The notes under the pieces are model-generated. The model made no database searches. It was given only the letters and a program-made list of their open reading frames with translations, and was not told where the DNA came from. This document shows, one piece after another, positions 1 through 12,214 of a DNA stretch of 64,000 nt (position 1 is its first letter; each line of letters opens with the position of its first letter). The DNA lies in assembly GCA_034401795.1 (NCBI GenBank), contig CM067369.1:183001445-183065444 (forward strand). Reading direction: 5' to 3'. This DNA is from Chaetoderma sp. LZ-2023a. Taxonomy: Eukaryota > Mollusca > Caudofoveata > Chaetodermatida > Chaetodermatidae. The position numbers were made by a program, and so were the translations under genes.

Positions 1-460
1 TATTTCAAGGTCAAAGAGGTGACCTCTAAAAACAGATTTTTGCTGGTTCATAAGCTATTCTTTTAATAACTCTGGTTCTACCAGTAGTATCTTAACCAAA
101 TTTGGGTGGGAGGTTAGCAGTTAGGTTCCGAATATATGTGCCAAATTTTTCATGAAAAGGCCAAAGGTCAAGGTCACAGCGACCTAAAATCTCCTTTTAG
201 AGCATTTTCGGCAGCATTTTTCAAAATTTGCTTACTCACGTCTCACTGAGAATACCTCGATGAATCATTGCTTGATTGTTGTCCACATAGTCATATTCAT
301 GTCTCCAAAATTTGGAGTCAAACGGTCAAATGCCATGGTCACAGTGGATAACTTTCTGCACCCTTTTTAGCATATTGTTAAATACATATCGTTTGAGAAA
401 TATAGGTTCCGGGGTAATTTTAGAAATTGGCAATTTAAGTAAATTATATAAACCACATAT
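1..460. repeat. Diverged TGACCT-type dispersed repeat
   Basis: The stretch holds repeated 'aaggtcaaggtcac' and 'gtgacct' motifs like those at 63240-63960 at the other end of the window. It has no convincing reading frame. It looks like part of an old tandem-cored repeat that runs off the left edge; repeats with TGACCTTGACCT motifs are common in bivalve genomes (background knowledge). Confidence 0.5.
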
Positions 461-847
461 TGTATACGGTTGAATTTGTTTGTCGTCTGCTTGTTAGACA
501 TACATTAGTAAAAGTTGAATATATGCCATATGAACCCCAGGTTGCGCCTGATTTAATATCCCTTTCCTTTCCCTCATGTTTATATTGCATGTTTGAGAAA
601 TTTCAGTATTATTGTCCGTGCTGTCTCGTTGCGAGACGAAGTAAAACTCGGATTTTGCTCGGATCAAGCACAGATTGCACTTGTTCTTTTTTCATGCTCA
701 TACTTACTCCAATTTCACGATTTACACTGTATGACCTTTGATTTCTTTTCATTCTCGCATTGCTGATCTTATAGCCTGTGTGTTATTTTCTATTCACCCG
801 TTTTGGCTTGCTAATTTGAATGTGAAGCTTGTGCGGCCTAAACAGCG

Positions 848-3800
848 ATGGCCGGGCTGAACACGCCCTGTATCATTTGCGATGTAGATGTACAGATACA
901 TGTCAATGGCAAAGAACTTGGTGCTAAAGGTACACAAACCCTAAATGAGGTTTCATTGAAACGAGGTGATGACATACATTTGAAAACATCTTCCACTGAG
1001 AAGAACTATGTTCATGAAAATTGCTTTAAAAATTATTCAAAAGGAAAACAACCAAAGAGAACTTCCAGTGATCCAGATTGTTCTGGTGTTACACTACGTT
1101 TGAAAACGAAAAGCAAGCCTTTTGATTATCCAACACATTGCTTGATATGTACAAAAGAACTTGACTTTGATGATGTCAAGCACCATCCAGACCGAGCATC
1201 TCAGATATCTAGTGTGGAGATTGTATCAAACAAAGAAAAAAGAAGTCTCATCCAAGAGTCACTAATGAAAAAATGTGACAATAGCCATGACAATCTAGCA
1301 GTAAATGTAAAAGCATGAATACGGGAGATCTCCGTGCAGTAGAGGCTCATTATCACTGAACTTGTATGACATTATTTATGCTAGGAAAAGGTTTCCAGGG
1401 TGCGAGAATTGTGTTGACATAACATGTGGCAATTCTAGAAACCTTGACACAATTAATGATTGTGCTTTCAACAAGTTGTGTTACTGGTTACAACAAACAG
1501 AGCAAATGCAGGGTCAATTCTCCCTTCAGGATCTGAGAGATCAGCTCGCAACATACTTGCCAGAAGGTGTTCCGCCATACACAGAGAAGCATCTGAAACG
1601 TCGCCTTGTGAAGCAGTTTGGGAAATGTGTATGCGTTGCACAAAATGAAGGGAAAATTAACATACTTACATTCAGACCTGCTGCATATAACATTTTACAT
1701 CAGTCATATATTGATCCAGACAACCTAGGAGACAGTGAAGAAACCCTAAAACAGACAAAACTGATGGGTGCAAAAATTAGAGAAGATATCTTGAATATAG
1801 AACATGATAATGACACTTATCCAAGTCCATCAGAATTTGAATTGAGTGAATTAGAAAAGTCCATTCCAGACTCACTCCACACCCTTGTTGCTAACCTTTT
1901 CTCAGAATCAAGAAGTGAATCAGCCAACCTGAAGAAGCAACTTCTGATAACTTCATTGTGCCACATCCTCATGCAGGCAACAGGCCAACAATCATACATA
2001 TCACCTCTTTATGTTATCAGTTGGCCTCTTTATCAAGCAGACAACATGATCAAGGGTGCTCATTGATGTTCTGTCATCCTTAGGTCTATGTATATCGTAT
2101 ACTCAGATTCTGCATTTTGAAAAGAGTGCAGCTGTTGGAATGCGAGTGGATTCATTAATATCCGGTCTAGTTGAAGTCAGCAAAGGGGGCGGTTTCTGTC
2201 AGTGGGTAGCTGACAACTTTGACTATAATGAAGATACCAAATCAGGGCATGATACCACACATTGCATGTCAAACTGAGACTTCATGTGAGCGTACACCAG
2301 AACCAGTTGTTAGACAGAATCCTTCTTCAGCAGATATAATGCAAGATGGGAACTTCAGTTCAATCATCAAATGCTACAAGCGTCCTTTGAAATCATGCAT
2401 GTCTGATGTTAAGATAGGAACTCTTAGCACTACAGACATTTCCACACGTAAATGTCAAATAATGGATACCCTGTGGCTGTTATCGAGTAGGCTTTCACCG
2501 AGTCCACCAACCTGTCCGACATAAGTAAAGGAGAGTACTGCTGCACAAATGTGGTGTTCAACCCTATGGTACCTTTGAGCCCTTCAACAGATGAAGCTGT
2601 TTATAGTACTATGGTATATGTAAAACAGCAGGCCATGAAAGTCGGAATGTGCTGTGCAACACTTACCTTTGACAAACCATTGTATTTGAGTGCTTGCAAA
2701 ATCAAGCAAGACAATCAGAATGAATTTAAGAACATGTTCTTGCGGCTGGGAGGATTCCATTTACTTATGTCTTTCCTTGGTGCACGGTGTAAACTAATGG
2801 AGGACAGTGGTATTGAAGAGTTGTGGGGTACTGTGTATGCCAAAAACTCCTTACCTAAAATGATGGAGGGCAAATCTTATACTAAGACGCTAAGAGCATG
2901 CCTTTTAACAAATGCAGCACTTCATCTATTATTGTTTGAGCCTGAAGATAGCGATGCTGTGGACAGAAGAACTAGCAGAACAATTGAGCAGTGGTGTTAA
3001 GAATGTAGATGTAGACTGCCGTTTGGACACTGGTAATGAAGCATCAGATTGTATGGACATGATTGACAATGATGATGATCATCATCAGGTTAATATGTCA
3101 GATAGAAATCAGAATAGTGAAAGCAATTTCCAAACAACTCCTATGCCAGGTAGTTGTTGTGAAGATCAATATACAATGTACTGTTAATGAGGAACCTGTG
3201 GAAAGTGATAACATTTGGTCACGTTTGAAAACATTCTACAGCTCCGTATTAGCTGGTGAAATCTGCTTGGATGAAATGACTGCAAATAAAGACCTGATTC
3301 AGCTGCATGAAGAAGTGATTAGAAAAAAAGAATCTCATGAATTCAACCGAGCGGCAAAGCTATGGCTAATGTTTATGGGCATGGTTGAAATTGCAATGCT
3401 TTTCATTAGAGCTGAAAGAACAGGTTGCTGGAAGTTACATCTTTTGGCTATAGAGAGAATGTTACCTTTCCTAGCAGCTGCAGGTCACAACAACTATGCA
3501 AAATGTTGCCGGGTGTATCTTCAAGATTGTCAGAATTCATGTGAATGTTTGGAAGAACCAATACAAAATGGAGAATTCGCGATAATAAGGAAGAAAACCC
3601 GATTCTGGAGTGGAACCTGGTCAGATATGACCATAGAACAATCACTGATGAGATCAGGGAAGACTGTAGGTGGACTCATCAATATTACCCACAAAGACTC
3701 TGCAAGAAACATTTGGTTACTCTGCACATGTTGTTGCTATGTACACTGATGCTCTACGTTGCCTTACCAGTAAGTTTACTGGGTCCTGGTCAGAACAACA

Positions 3801-5428
3801 TAAAGAGATGCATCCAGGAAACATTAGAAAGGATTCGGAAGACATGGAAACCTTCAAGCAATTCCTTTTAAGGAACAACCCATTCAGATCTGGCAATGAT
3901 AGTGAGCTCAGGAACATTGCAACTGGAGTAGTAGCTGATGAGCGTGTCACTGTAGATAATGCCCTACAAATTGGGACCACAATCCAAGAAAAACTGAATG
4001 AGAAGAAATTTGGCGATGTAAAGTTTAAGAGGGTAGAACAAGCTAAAACATTTGCTGCCATGCGAAAGCCCCTCAAAATATCTGGTGATGAAGTCTGAAT
4101 GTCATCACAGAAGCTGTACCATCGATTTGTGTCCATGTTATATGTCAATGGTTGCCCTCCTGACAAAAGTGTGTTTGCAACTGTATCGCCTGCACTGTTC
4201 AAAGATGACGGGAGTATGAGGAAAGCAAATAAGGCGGATATGGCTAAATGTATACTTGAGATGGATACAGAAATCATATCATAGACAGTTGGACCAGCAG
4301 CTAAAGTGCTTGATGGATGTGCTCTTTTGCACAAACTGGTTTGGGCCAAGACTGGCACTATGGAGGATGTTTGTGATGCATATGTGTCCTCTGTTGTCTC
4401 CCATTCTTCATATGGTCTTCCTCTTTGGGTAGAGTTTGACAGCTATGAAGTGGCAACAACAAAAGATCAGGAACAAAAGCGACGGCGAAAGGAGAAAATG
4501 TTCCCAGATGTTGTTGTGGAGATGAAAACACCAATACCTGGAAACAAGAAGGCATTTCTTGGAAACAAAAAGAACAAGCAGGGTTTGAGCAAATTATTAT
4601 CTCAGCACCTTCAGAAGGCAGGCATCCATGTAGAGCATGCTGGTGAAGAGGGTGATGCTGATGTCTGCATAGTTAAGAAGGCAATGGAATTGGCAAAAGC
4701 ATATGAAAATGTTGTTGTTGTTGCTGATGATACAGACATTCTGATAATGTTGATCCACCACACAAATTATGGGAAACATGTTTATATGCAGACCAGACAA
4801 CATACCATTGCCATTAAAGTTGCAAAGGAGGTGTTAGGGAGAGAGATGTATATGTGTTTGCCATTTGCTCATGCTATGTCAGGCTGTGATACAACATCTG
4901 GAATGTGTGGCGTGGGGAAACTGAAGCTCATGAAATTGCTCCAGTCATCACAGCAGTTACGCGCAGATGCGCTGGTCTTTGGTGACACAGAAACACCTAA
5001 AGAAGTGCTTCTAAAGATAGAAGATTTTGCAAAGAATTTGTACAGAGGGGGAACCAATGCTGAAGGACTCGATGAACTGCGCTATTTAAATGTGGTATCA
5101 TCCAAATATGTACCTTTTGAGAGAATGCCACCTACCAGCAGAGCTATGTACTATCACTCGCTACATGTACATCACCAAGTAAGCAAGCACATGGCGTCAT
5201 CTTCAAACGATTCTCCAAAAGGAAGAGTTCGGATACAAGATTGAAGGTGATGCCGTAGTGCCGGTAATCACTGATAAAGCAGCAGCACCAGCAGATATAT
5301 TGGCAGAGATCAGATGCTCCTGTAAGAGCGAGCGTTGTGTAGCTTGTACTTGTGCCAAGAGAGGAATTGCATGCAGCATACACTGCAAATGCGAGGGGCA
5401 ATGTATAAATTCTCACATTGAACTTTAG
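848..5428 (+). pseudogene. Broken multidomain gene: Cys/His N-terminus, FEN/PIN-like core, CXC tail
   Basis: Protein-like sequence runs left to right with no splice sites but changes frame or stops about ten times, so it is a pseudogene. It begins at the ATG at 848, in a segment with paired Cys/His motifs (CIIC, HENC, HCLIC) that may bind zinc. Near 4730-4920 the segment 4306-5244 carries DDTDILIML and, further on, GCDTTSGMCGVGK. These resemble the acidic DxD and the glycine-rich helix-hairpin-helix of FEN/XPG-type nucleases; the resemblance is mine and is not proven. The last segment (about 5250-5428) is Cys-rich (CSCKSERC, CTC, HCKC, GQC), close to the tesmin/TSO1 CXC pattern. I recall similar long uncharacterised proteins as multicopy families in marine invertebrates. 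The lack of introns suggests a retrocopy or a transposon-borne gene. No function can be assigned. Confidence 0.65.
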
Positions 5429-5523
5429 CAGAATATTACTTGGTGGAGCCAGCCGTAATTTTCTGACTCTATGCACCATGCATAATTTTAGTTATATCTG
5501 CCATCCTGACAGGTGAATTATGA

Positions 5524-5870
5524 TGAATAAATTACCATAATAAGCATGTGTTATTCTGTAAAAATAATATCAGAATTCAATTCCTTGACCCCAAAACATT
5601 AACTTTAGAGGCTTCAATTGCCACTCTAGCTTATATGGTAAATGAACTATCTAGAAATGTATAATTTTCAACCATTTTGGCGGCCATTTTGATGTTTTTC
5701 AACCATTTTGAATAAATTACTATAATTATCATGTGTTATTCTGTAGAAATAATATCAGAATTCAATTCCTTGACCCCAAAACTTTAGAGGTTTTAATCGC
5801 CACTAGCTTATATAGTAACTGAACTATCTAGAAATGTATAATTTTCAGCCATTTTGGCGGGCATTTTGAA
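5524..5870. repeat. Tandem duplication, two units of about 186 bp
   Basis: The motif starting 'aataaattac' at 5524 returns at 5710, and the following roughly 160 bases match closely. Both units carry 'ccattttggcgg'. No coding signal is seen. It lies between the broken FEN/CXC gene and a DIRS recombinase remnant. Confidence 0.85.
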
Positions 5871-6021
5871 TCTTTGCTAAAAAAAGCATTTTCCCCAATT
5901 GGGATTCATGGGGAATTTTTTGTGGTCTTAATTTAGATACAATGGAAGAGTTCTGGGCAAAAATCTGGTTGTTGCTTAAAATGTCCGGGTCCATTGTCAT
6001 TTCTTACTGGACTATAATTTT

Positions 6022-6426
6022 ATGGCTAAAAATCAGTCATTGAAATATCCAGGTCAGCCTATAATTTTACCAGCTTTGACTAGATATGATCCTGCTTCAA
6101 AAGCATGGTGTCCAGTCCGTGCATTAAACGGTTACAAACAACATACCCAGGAATGGCAGGTGGACACAGCATCGTTATGGTCGTTATATATTGAACCCCA
6201 TGGAAGGGCGTCCAAGGAAACCATATCCAGGTGGATTGTGGAATGTATCAAGTTTTGCCATAAATCCGCCACTGGTAAACAAGTTGACATGGCCAAGGCT
6301 CACAGTGTCTATGGCGTAGTGGCATACACCGGCCTGTTTCACGGGGTACAGGTGTTTGACATTGTCGTTAGCCCAGTGGCACTGTCAGTCAAGTTTTACC
6401 AACCATTATCTTTGTGGCACCACTAA
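6022..6426 (+). mobile_element. DIRS tyrosine recombinase remnant (fossil)
   Basis: The encoded sequence lines up with the C-terminal recombinase of the DIRS element at 29341-29791: KNQSLKYPG against KNQSLRYPG, WCPVRAL shared, and ISRWIVECI against ISRWVVECI. It is about half identical by eye, so it belongs to a different, older DIRS lineage. No RT, gag or terminal repeats are recognisable next to it. It is a broken fossil fragment. Confidence 0.8.
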
Positions 6427-6500
6427 TCCTCTCGCCGTATCGATTTTGAAGAGATAATTAGCTGTACATATTTTTTATGAGTTTTTCTCAATGTTTATAG

Positions 6501-6591
6501 ACAGCACAATTAAACAATGGAAACAACCACTTGACCATGCTACATCATTCTTCACCAAGAGGAAGTTGATGGCATCGGCAAAGATTTCAAC
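6501..6591 (+). CDS. Candidate internal exon of an unrecognised host gene
   Basis: A 91-base stretch sits between a good acceptor (a T-rich run ending 'gtttatag') and a strong donor ('aac|gtaagt'). One frame is open throughout and reads STIKQWKQPLDHATSFF then TKRKLMASAKIS, about 30 residues, entering with two bases of a codon and leaving with two. The composition is protein-like and the sequence is not repeated elsewhere in the window. I do not recognise the protein. No neighbouring exon is visible, so it could be chance or a lone exon of a large-intron gene. Confidence 0.4.
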
Positions 6592-8562
6592 GTAAGTCTT
6601 GTATTGTGTTGGCTTTTGTTTATTTGTCATTGTCACGTTACCCGTTATGCTAATATGCTGATGGTTCATGTTTATATGGTTCATTTCATGAGAGTATGCG
6701 AAAATGAAGCTTTTTCGTCCGATGTCTTATAGTACTTTATCACTAGTACTTAGAGAGCGTATGTGACATTGAGGTCATTAACGTCTCCTTTCCCAAAGGG
6801 GGAGGGGGTGGGGTGTTTGGGTGGCGTGCGCATATGTGCAAAAATTGGTTGTAACACAATTCTGAAAGCATTGGACGGAATTCAAGTAAATTTGGTATGC
6901 GAGTAGTTACCTATATGAGTGCAGTGTGCGAGAGAACATTTACATTTGCCTTCGCCCTCAGTGTGTGCATGCGTGTGTTTGGTGTGCGTGTGTAAAAAGG
7001 TCAAAGCCGTGAACATGGAGGTTGTGCTTGGTGGGAGAGGGTTGGGGGTTGGCATACTTTAGCAATCTCTGATTGTCGTTCTTGTTTAAACTAGTTTTAT
7101 TTGGGCATATCATGAGTCTTCTTTAAAAAGTTGTCTGAGCAAATGAATATAAATATCTTTGTTACTTATCATGGTATCTTTGCTTTTAGAATTGGAATTT
7201 TTTTATCTAAGATTAGTATGTTGTCTCTTATCTCTGTAGTGCATTATTAGCCACTATATTTGTATGTGGAATGTTAGGTTAGTATCTTACATCTTGAATA
7301 ACCCTATAATAGTGTTGCATAAAGCTCATGTTTACGTCACTGAGTAAGACTCATAGCATATATGCAGAACTCATCAGAGATGCACTTTCTAGGCTGTTAT
7401 AGTACAAGTCAGAAATAACTTCTATTTTCCGAAACAATATAAAATGTACTGTTGAATATTTTGAACATAAATGGATTGGAAGACATTGCTGCCTGAGTTC
7501 AGGCAGCAATGTCTTCCAATCCAATTAACGGTATGTTCAAAATATTCAACAGAACATTTCTTATATTATGTTTAAAATATACTTATTAAGATGTTTCTGT
7601 TTTTGTTATGGAAACATGTTAACTTATTTATGAGTTGTACTATGCTGTAGGTGTTTGGGATCTGACCTGGACATAATTTGATGATGTCATAGGGATAGTC
7701 AAGGTGACAGTCTGTGATGGGGATGAGTGTGGGGATCAGATCTTTATTCTAAAATGGTGTTCCAAGAAAGACAACTACCCCCACTGGATTTATGCGTATT
7801 GCCTATTGGTTTCATTGTGTGGAGCTGTTGATCTAAAGACATTCTTTCTGTCTCCTTCATAGTGGGAAGTTGGGTTCTTCTAGGTCAGATGCGAGAGCCG
7901 CAATAATTCTGAAGGATATATGTTGCATGGTATGGTCACCTTGATTAAAATGTCTGGATACGACAGTGTAGCATGTGTCGATGTTCTGTAGTATTGATTA
8001 GCCTACATACCTGGAGCCGTATTCACAAAGAGTGCCGAAGTTGCGCACCCGCCTAACTACCCGCACCTATTTAGAAGATCTGACTACATCGTATTTACGA
8101 AGAGGCAGCTAAATATTCATCTAATGTGGGGCAACACAGACTTAGGCGGGTGTTTTTTTTCCTTATGCCATATTTACACATTTTTTCGTACATATGTGCG
8201 CTGGAGTACGATCCCTGTACTCTAATCTAGAGCAAGTACGTAAACTCTGCCTACAGAGATACTGGTATGGCAGCTTTAGTCAAAACGTAGGTTGATTAAC
8301 AAATCAGATGCAGAAAAGCTTGTTTCATTGAACAATTAATTGTTAATCATTGCCATTTTATATTCCATTATGGTAACCATACTAATATTCAATAAATATT
8401 GGTATAAAAATGTATACCAATTCCGGTATTCGTTTGCGATTTTGTTAGCTGCAGACCACATTAATAATTCATCTTCTTTTTGAGCAACACAATTGCTCAA
8501 TCAGTGCCAAATTCATATGCAATATCAAAAAACCTTCATAACCACAGTGACAACCTCCTACC
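6592..8562. other. Non-coding stretch with one family C hairpin
   Basis: Apart from the hairpin at 7440-7570 I see no gene. There are GT/TG-rich runs around 6800-7000. The sequence near 8020-8150 ('gtattcacaaagag', then 'cgtatttacgaagagg') may be a diverged repeat but has no clear ends. Confidence 0.6.
7440..7570. repeat. Family C hairpin element (core)
   Basis: The arms 'ggattggaagacattgctgc' and its reverse complement face each other around 7471-7527, with the outer stem 'tgttgaatattttgaaca'. The element continues at lower identity to about 7640, where a 'tatggaaacatgtta...gagctgtac'-like segment resembles other C copies. Confidence 0.85.
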
Positions 8563-9200
8563 TAACCCTTTTAACACTGAAATCGGCCAAAAATGACTTC
8601 TGCAGTGCTCTTCAAAAATGACCGTTTGCAGACGAAGACTAATTTTGAAAATTTACCACTGGAATGACTGGCTTAGTGAACAATTTTCAAGAATAAAGAA
8701 TTTGTCTTTGTCTGTATATGGACATTTCTCAAGAGCACTGCACAAACCATTTTTGACCCGCTTAAGTGTTAATGGGTTAATGATCAAGAAACTAAATTTC
8801 TGGTTTGTCCATTTACAGGTCAGGATGGGACTATTTTTGAAAATTTACCACTCGAATGATTGAATCTGTTATCGAGCATGTTGTTTTAGTGGTAGAATTT
8901 AAAAAATTGTTTTGTTGTCCTGCAAATGGCGATTCTTAGCGACCACTTCAAAGGCCAGTTTTGGCTGCCCTAAGCATTAAGCCTTTAAAGCTGCTCAAGA
9001 AAGTCAAATTATTTGCTTATTGAATGTCCATTTGCAGGCGAAGAGGGGGCTATTTCTGAAAATTGACCACTGGAATGACTGGCTTGGTTATCGAGCGAGG
9101 CATTCCAGTGGCATGTTTTCAAAGATAGTCTTGGCCTGCAAACTGACCTTCCCCAAGACCACTGTAGAGGACGGTTTTGGCCGGCTTGATATTCATAATT
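8563..9200. repeat. Three family A hairpin elements in a row
   Basis: Three copies lie end to end at about 8563-8780, 8781-8990 and 8991-9200. Each carries the 'tgtccatttgcagg', 'tttaccactggaatgactgg' and reversed arms, and ends in the 'ggccggcttga' or 'gggttaa' type terminus. Short open frames here only read through the hairpin arms and are not genes. Confidence 0.8.
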
Positions 9201-9651
9201 AGATCTTTCGCCATTTCACATGAAGTGTGATAATGCAGGTTACCGGGCTGTATTGGTTCAGTACCAGCCCATTAATCTGCGTTATCTGAGAAATAGGACA
9301 GATCTTTTGTGATGTAAACGAGCAATTATAGCTTCCACCAATATTCAACGGCTGCTTTCATGTATTGATTGGGAGGCATTGAAATTTCGCTCATCTATAC
9401 GTGAAGCAGTAGATTTCATCAGTCTAAAGTAGTATTGTCAAAGATATGAGTTCTGAGAAACTCGGTATTGATTCATCAGCGATAACACCCCCGATCCCGC
9501 TTCCGCTTTGTGCTGTTTGCTAATGCTATACGTTCTGGAGTCTTTCATTGGTGTCGCTGGCTGCAGTTTGTGGTACGCTGAAGGCAACCATTCACTGGGT
9601 GTTTGTCCTTGTGATAATAATGCCATGATCATTATTTGTTCGGATCGTTCT
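9201..9651. other. Unassigned non-coding stretch
   Basis: I see no repeat family or convincing exon here. A short open frame on the minus strand (9438-9632) lacks recognisable motifs. Confidence 0.5.
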
Positions 9652-10017
9652 AATGGACCTTTCCATTTTTAGCTATGCCCCGCCCATCACTAGCTAAGCT
9701 CCACCCACACCTCGCCGTGTTGTGATTGATCGATCCCCAAATGTCCTAGCTATCAATCTCCTGAAAACTATTCAGGGAAGCTGTTGAATATTTTGTAACT
9801 AATTTGACTGGGTGCTGTTGCTGCCTATGGCAGCAACAGCGCCCTGTCAAATTAGTTTCAAAATATTCAACATAATATTTATTAAATAGTAAAAGCAAAC
9901 AATTTGTACAACAACGCATAGACCGTCTTCAAATATGCGTTCGTGATGTACTTATCGACGTCATTCATGACGTCATTCATTATGATGTCATATGATAGGT
10001 GGGTACTCTGGAAAGGT
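9652..10017 (+). repeat. Family B hairpin element, near full length
   Basis: It starts 'aatggacctttcca' and ends 'ctctggaaaggtgaatt', giving imperfect terminal inverted repeats. The left arm has 'ctatgccccgcccatc' and 'gatcgatc'. The central hairpin has arms 'ttgactgggtgctgttgctgcc' shortened to their shared core and its complement, and the right arm has several TGACGTCA-like sites. Confidence 0.85.
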
Positions 10018-10074
10018 GAATTCAGACTCGCATGCACACCTGCTACATTGTGAGTTCAGTATTAGTATGCCCTT

Positions 10075-10236
10075 TTTAACATTTTAATGGCAAAATTTGG
10101 TCAAGAAAATTAAGATATTTTCTTATTAAATATCCATTTGCAGGCCAAGAGAATACTATTTTTGAAAATTTACCACTGGAATGACTGGCTCAAAGAATTT
10201 GGTTTTTTTTACCTGTAGTGGTTAAAGGGTTAATGG
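10075..10236. repeat. Family A hairpin element, right arm mostly lost
   Basis: The left arm ('tatccatttgcaggccaaga', 'ccactggaatgactggctc') is intact. The right arm is replaced by 'ctgtagtggttaaagggttaa', so most of the fold-back is deleted. Confidence 0.75.
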
Positions 10237-10852
10237 CCAAACCTATCGATCTTAACCATCTTAACTAATAATAAGATATTTGTTAGTTTTTAATATGACC
10301 ATGTTCCAAATTACCGTTGAACGATTTATGCAGAAATTATAACCAAATTTGGTTAATTTCTGTCCAATGGTTTTGGAGATGTTGTGGTACAATCAATTTC
10401 AGCTCAGATGGATAGACAGTTGGGTGGGATGACATAATAATTTTTGTAAATTTTCTCGTAAACAACATACATATCATACAGAATCGCTTAAAATAATTTA
10501 ATGAAACTTGGTTTATGCCTCAGTTATGATACGTAGATGTGCCTTTTGAAGGATTCACCTTGATTTTTGTCAATTTCCTCATAAACACCATATCATACAG
10601 AACCGGTTAAAATAATTTAATGAAGCTCGGCAGGTGGCTTCTTTATGATGGGTAGATGTGCCTTCTGAAGGATTCATCTTTATAAATCCAAGATTTTGTG
10701 TGAAAATAGGCTTTTTTAATGCAAAAACTTACAATTCTTGTATGAAATTTCCTTGTTTTAAAAAAATATGTGGGGTATAATGTAATGGCGCAGCTGGGCG
10801 GGCAGCAGAGTCATTTCCAGATGATAACTCTGTTGCCGTTTATCAGATCGCT

Positions 10853-11965
10853 TTGAAATTTCATAGGGTGAAAATTTTAGATGTTATGAAAAATCTACCG
10901 GAAATTATCAACTTGCTTCTTCTCATTACCATTCTGAGTGATTTCAACCGAACTTGGCTGAAAGGACTCTATGGTGGTAGGCTCCAGATGGTCTATTCGG
11001 AACCTTTATTCATCCATTTTTTTGGTGAAAATCTTAGATTTTAAGAAAAATGTACGGGAAATTGTCAAATTGCTTCATTCGCCTTACCATTCTGAGCGAT
11101 TTCAAACAAATTTGGCTGAAAAGATCCTATGGTGATAGGCTCTAGAGCTTGCATTCAGAATTTTTTATTCATCTATTTTTTTGGGTGAAAATCTTAGATC
11201 TTATGAAAAATATAGCTGAAATTGTCAAATTGGTTCTTCTCCTTAACATTCTGAGCGATTTCAACCAACTTTGGTGAAAAGGATCCTGTGGTGATGGGCT
11301 CTAGAATTTCAATACAGAATTTTGATTCGTCAGTTTTTGGGTGAAAATCTGAGATTTTATGAAACATTTACCAGAAAAGGTCAAATTGCTTCTTCTTACC
11401 ATTCTGAGCAATCTCACCCAAATTTGGCTGAAAGGGCTCTATGGTGGTAGGCTCCAGATTATCCATTCAGAATTTGAATTCATAAATTTTTTGGTTGAAA
11501 ATCATAAGATTTTATGAAAAATCTACAGGAAATGGTCAAAATGTGTCTTCTTGTCAACTTAACTGGTTTCAAGCAAATTTGGCCAAAAGAATCCTATGAT
11601 CATAGGCTCTCAAACTTGCATTCAGAATTTTGATTCATCAAATTTTTTGGGGGGAAATCTTAGATTTTATGAAAATCTACCAGAAATGGTCAAAATGCTA
11701 CTCCTTAGCTTCTAGTCATATTTCAACCAAATTTGACTAGATGGATTCTATGGTGATACGCTGTAGAACTTCTATTCAGAATTCCGATTAATACATTTTT
11801 CTTGGATTAAATTTACCGGAAATTGTAAAATTTCTTCTTGTCAACTTAACTGATTTCAAGCAAATATGGCCAAAAGGATCCTATGATTATAAGCTCTAGA
11901 AATTCAGAATTTTGATTCATCAAATTTTTAGGGTAAAAATCTTACATTTTATTACAAATTTACCG
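10853..11965 (+). repeat. Tandem array, about eight units of about 158 bp
   Basis: The motif 'gtgaaaatcttagatttta' and variants recur near 10867, 11027, 11190, 11340, 11497, 11655 and 11932, with a weaker unit near 11800. Units also share 'gatttcaaccaaatttgg' and 'cctatggtgataggct'. The same unit returns inverted at 54790-55975 and once at 14895-15030. Unit length and style match the core repeats of pearl/BIV160-type elements of bivalves (family knowledge; identity not tested). Confidence 0.9.
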
Positions 11966-12105
11966 GAAAATAATTTGACTGAAAGTTGTTTGGTGGTTAG
12001 TCCATCCACCAACAACTTTCAGTCAAATTATTATTTTAAATATTCAGCAGGTCCAGAGTTAATGCTCATCAAAATTATTGTCTGGTGGCTTGCAGACAGT
12101 TTAAT
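11950..12105. repeat. Family D hairpin element
   Basis: The arms 'aatttgactgaaagttgt' and 'acaactttcagtcaaatt' flank a 'ggtgg...ccacc' loop stem. It interrupts the end of the 158 bp array and ends near 'gcttgcagacag', the same right end as the other two D copies. Confidence 0.8.
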
Positions 12106-12214
12106 TTTCCTGACAAATCTTGACCAGAAACGCATATTAGTGTCCAAGATTAAATAAAGCATTGGAACGGGTATTAATCGTGTAGAAGGATGGCAGTTTA
12201 TTAGGTCACTTAGC

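Noticed and set aside
8618-9202. Short proteins with repeated LKIYHWNDWL-type sequence
   Set aside because: They are readings of family A hairpin arms and recur wherever that element occurs.
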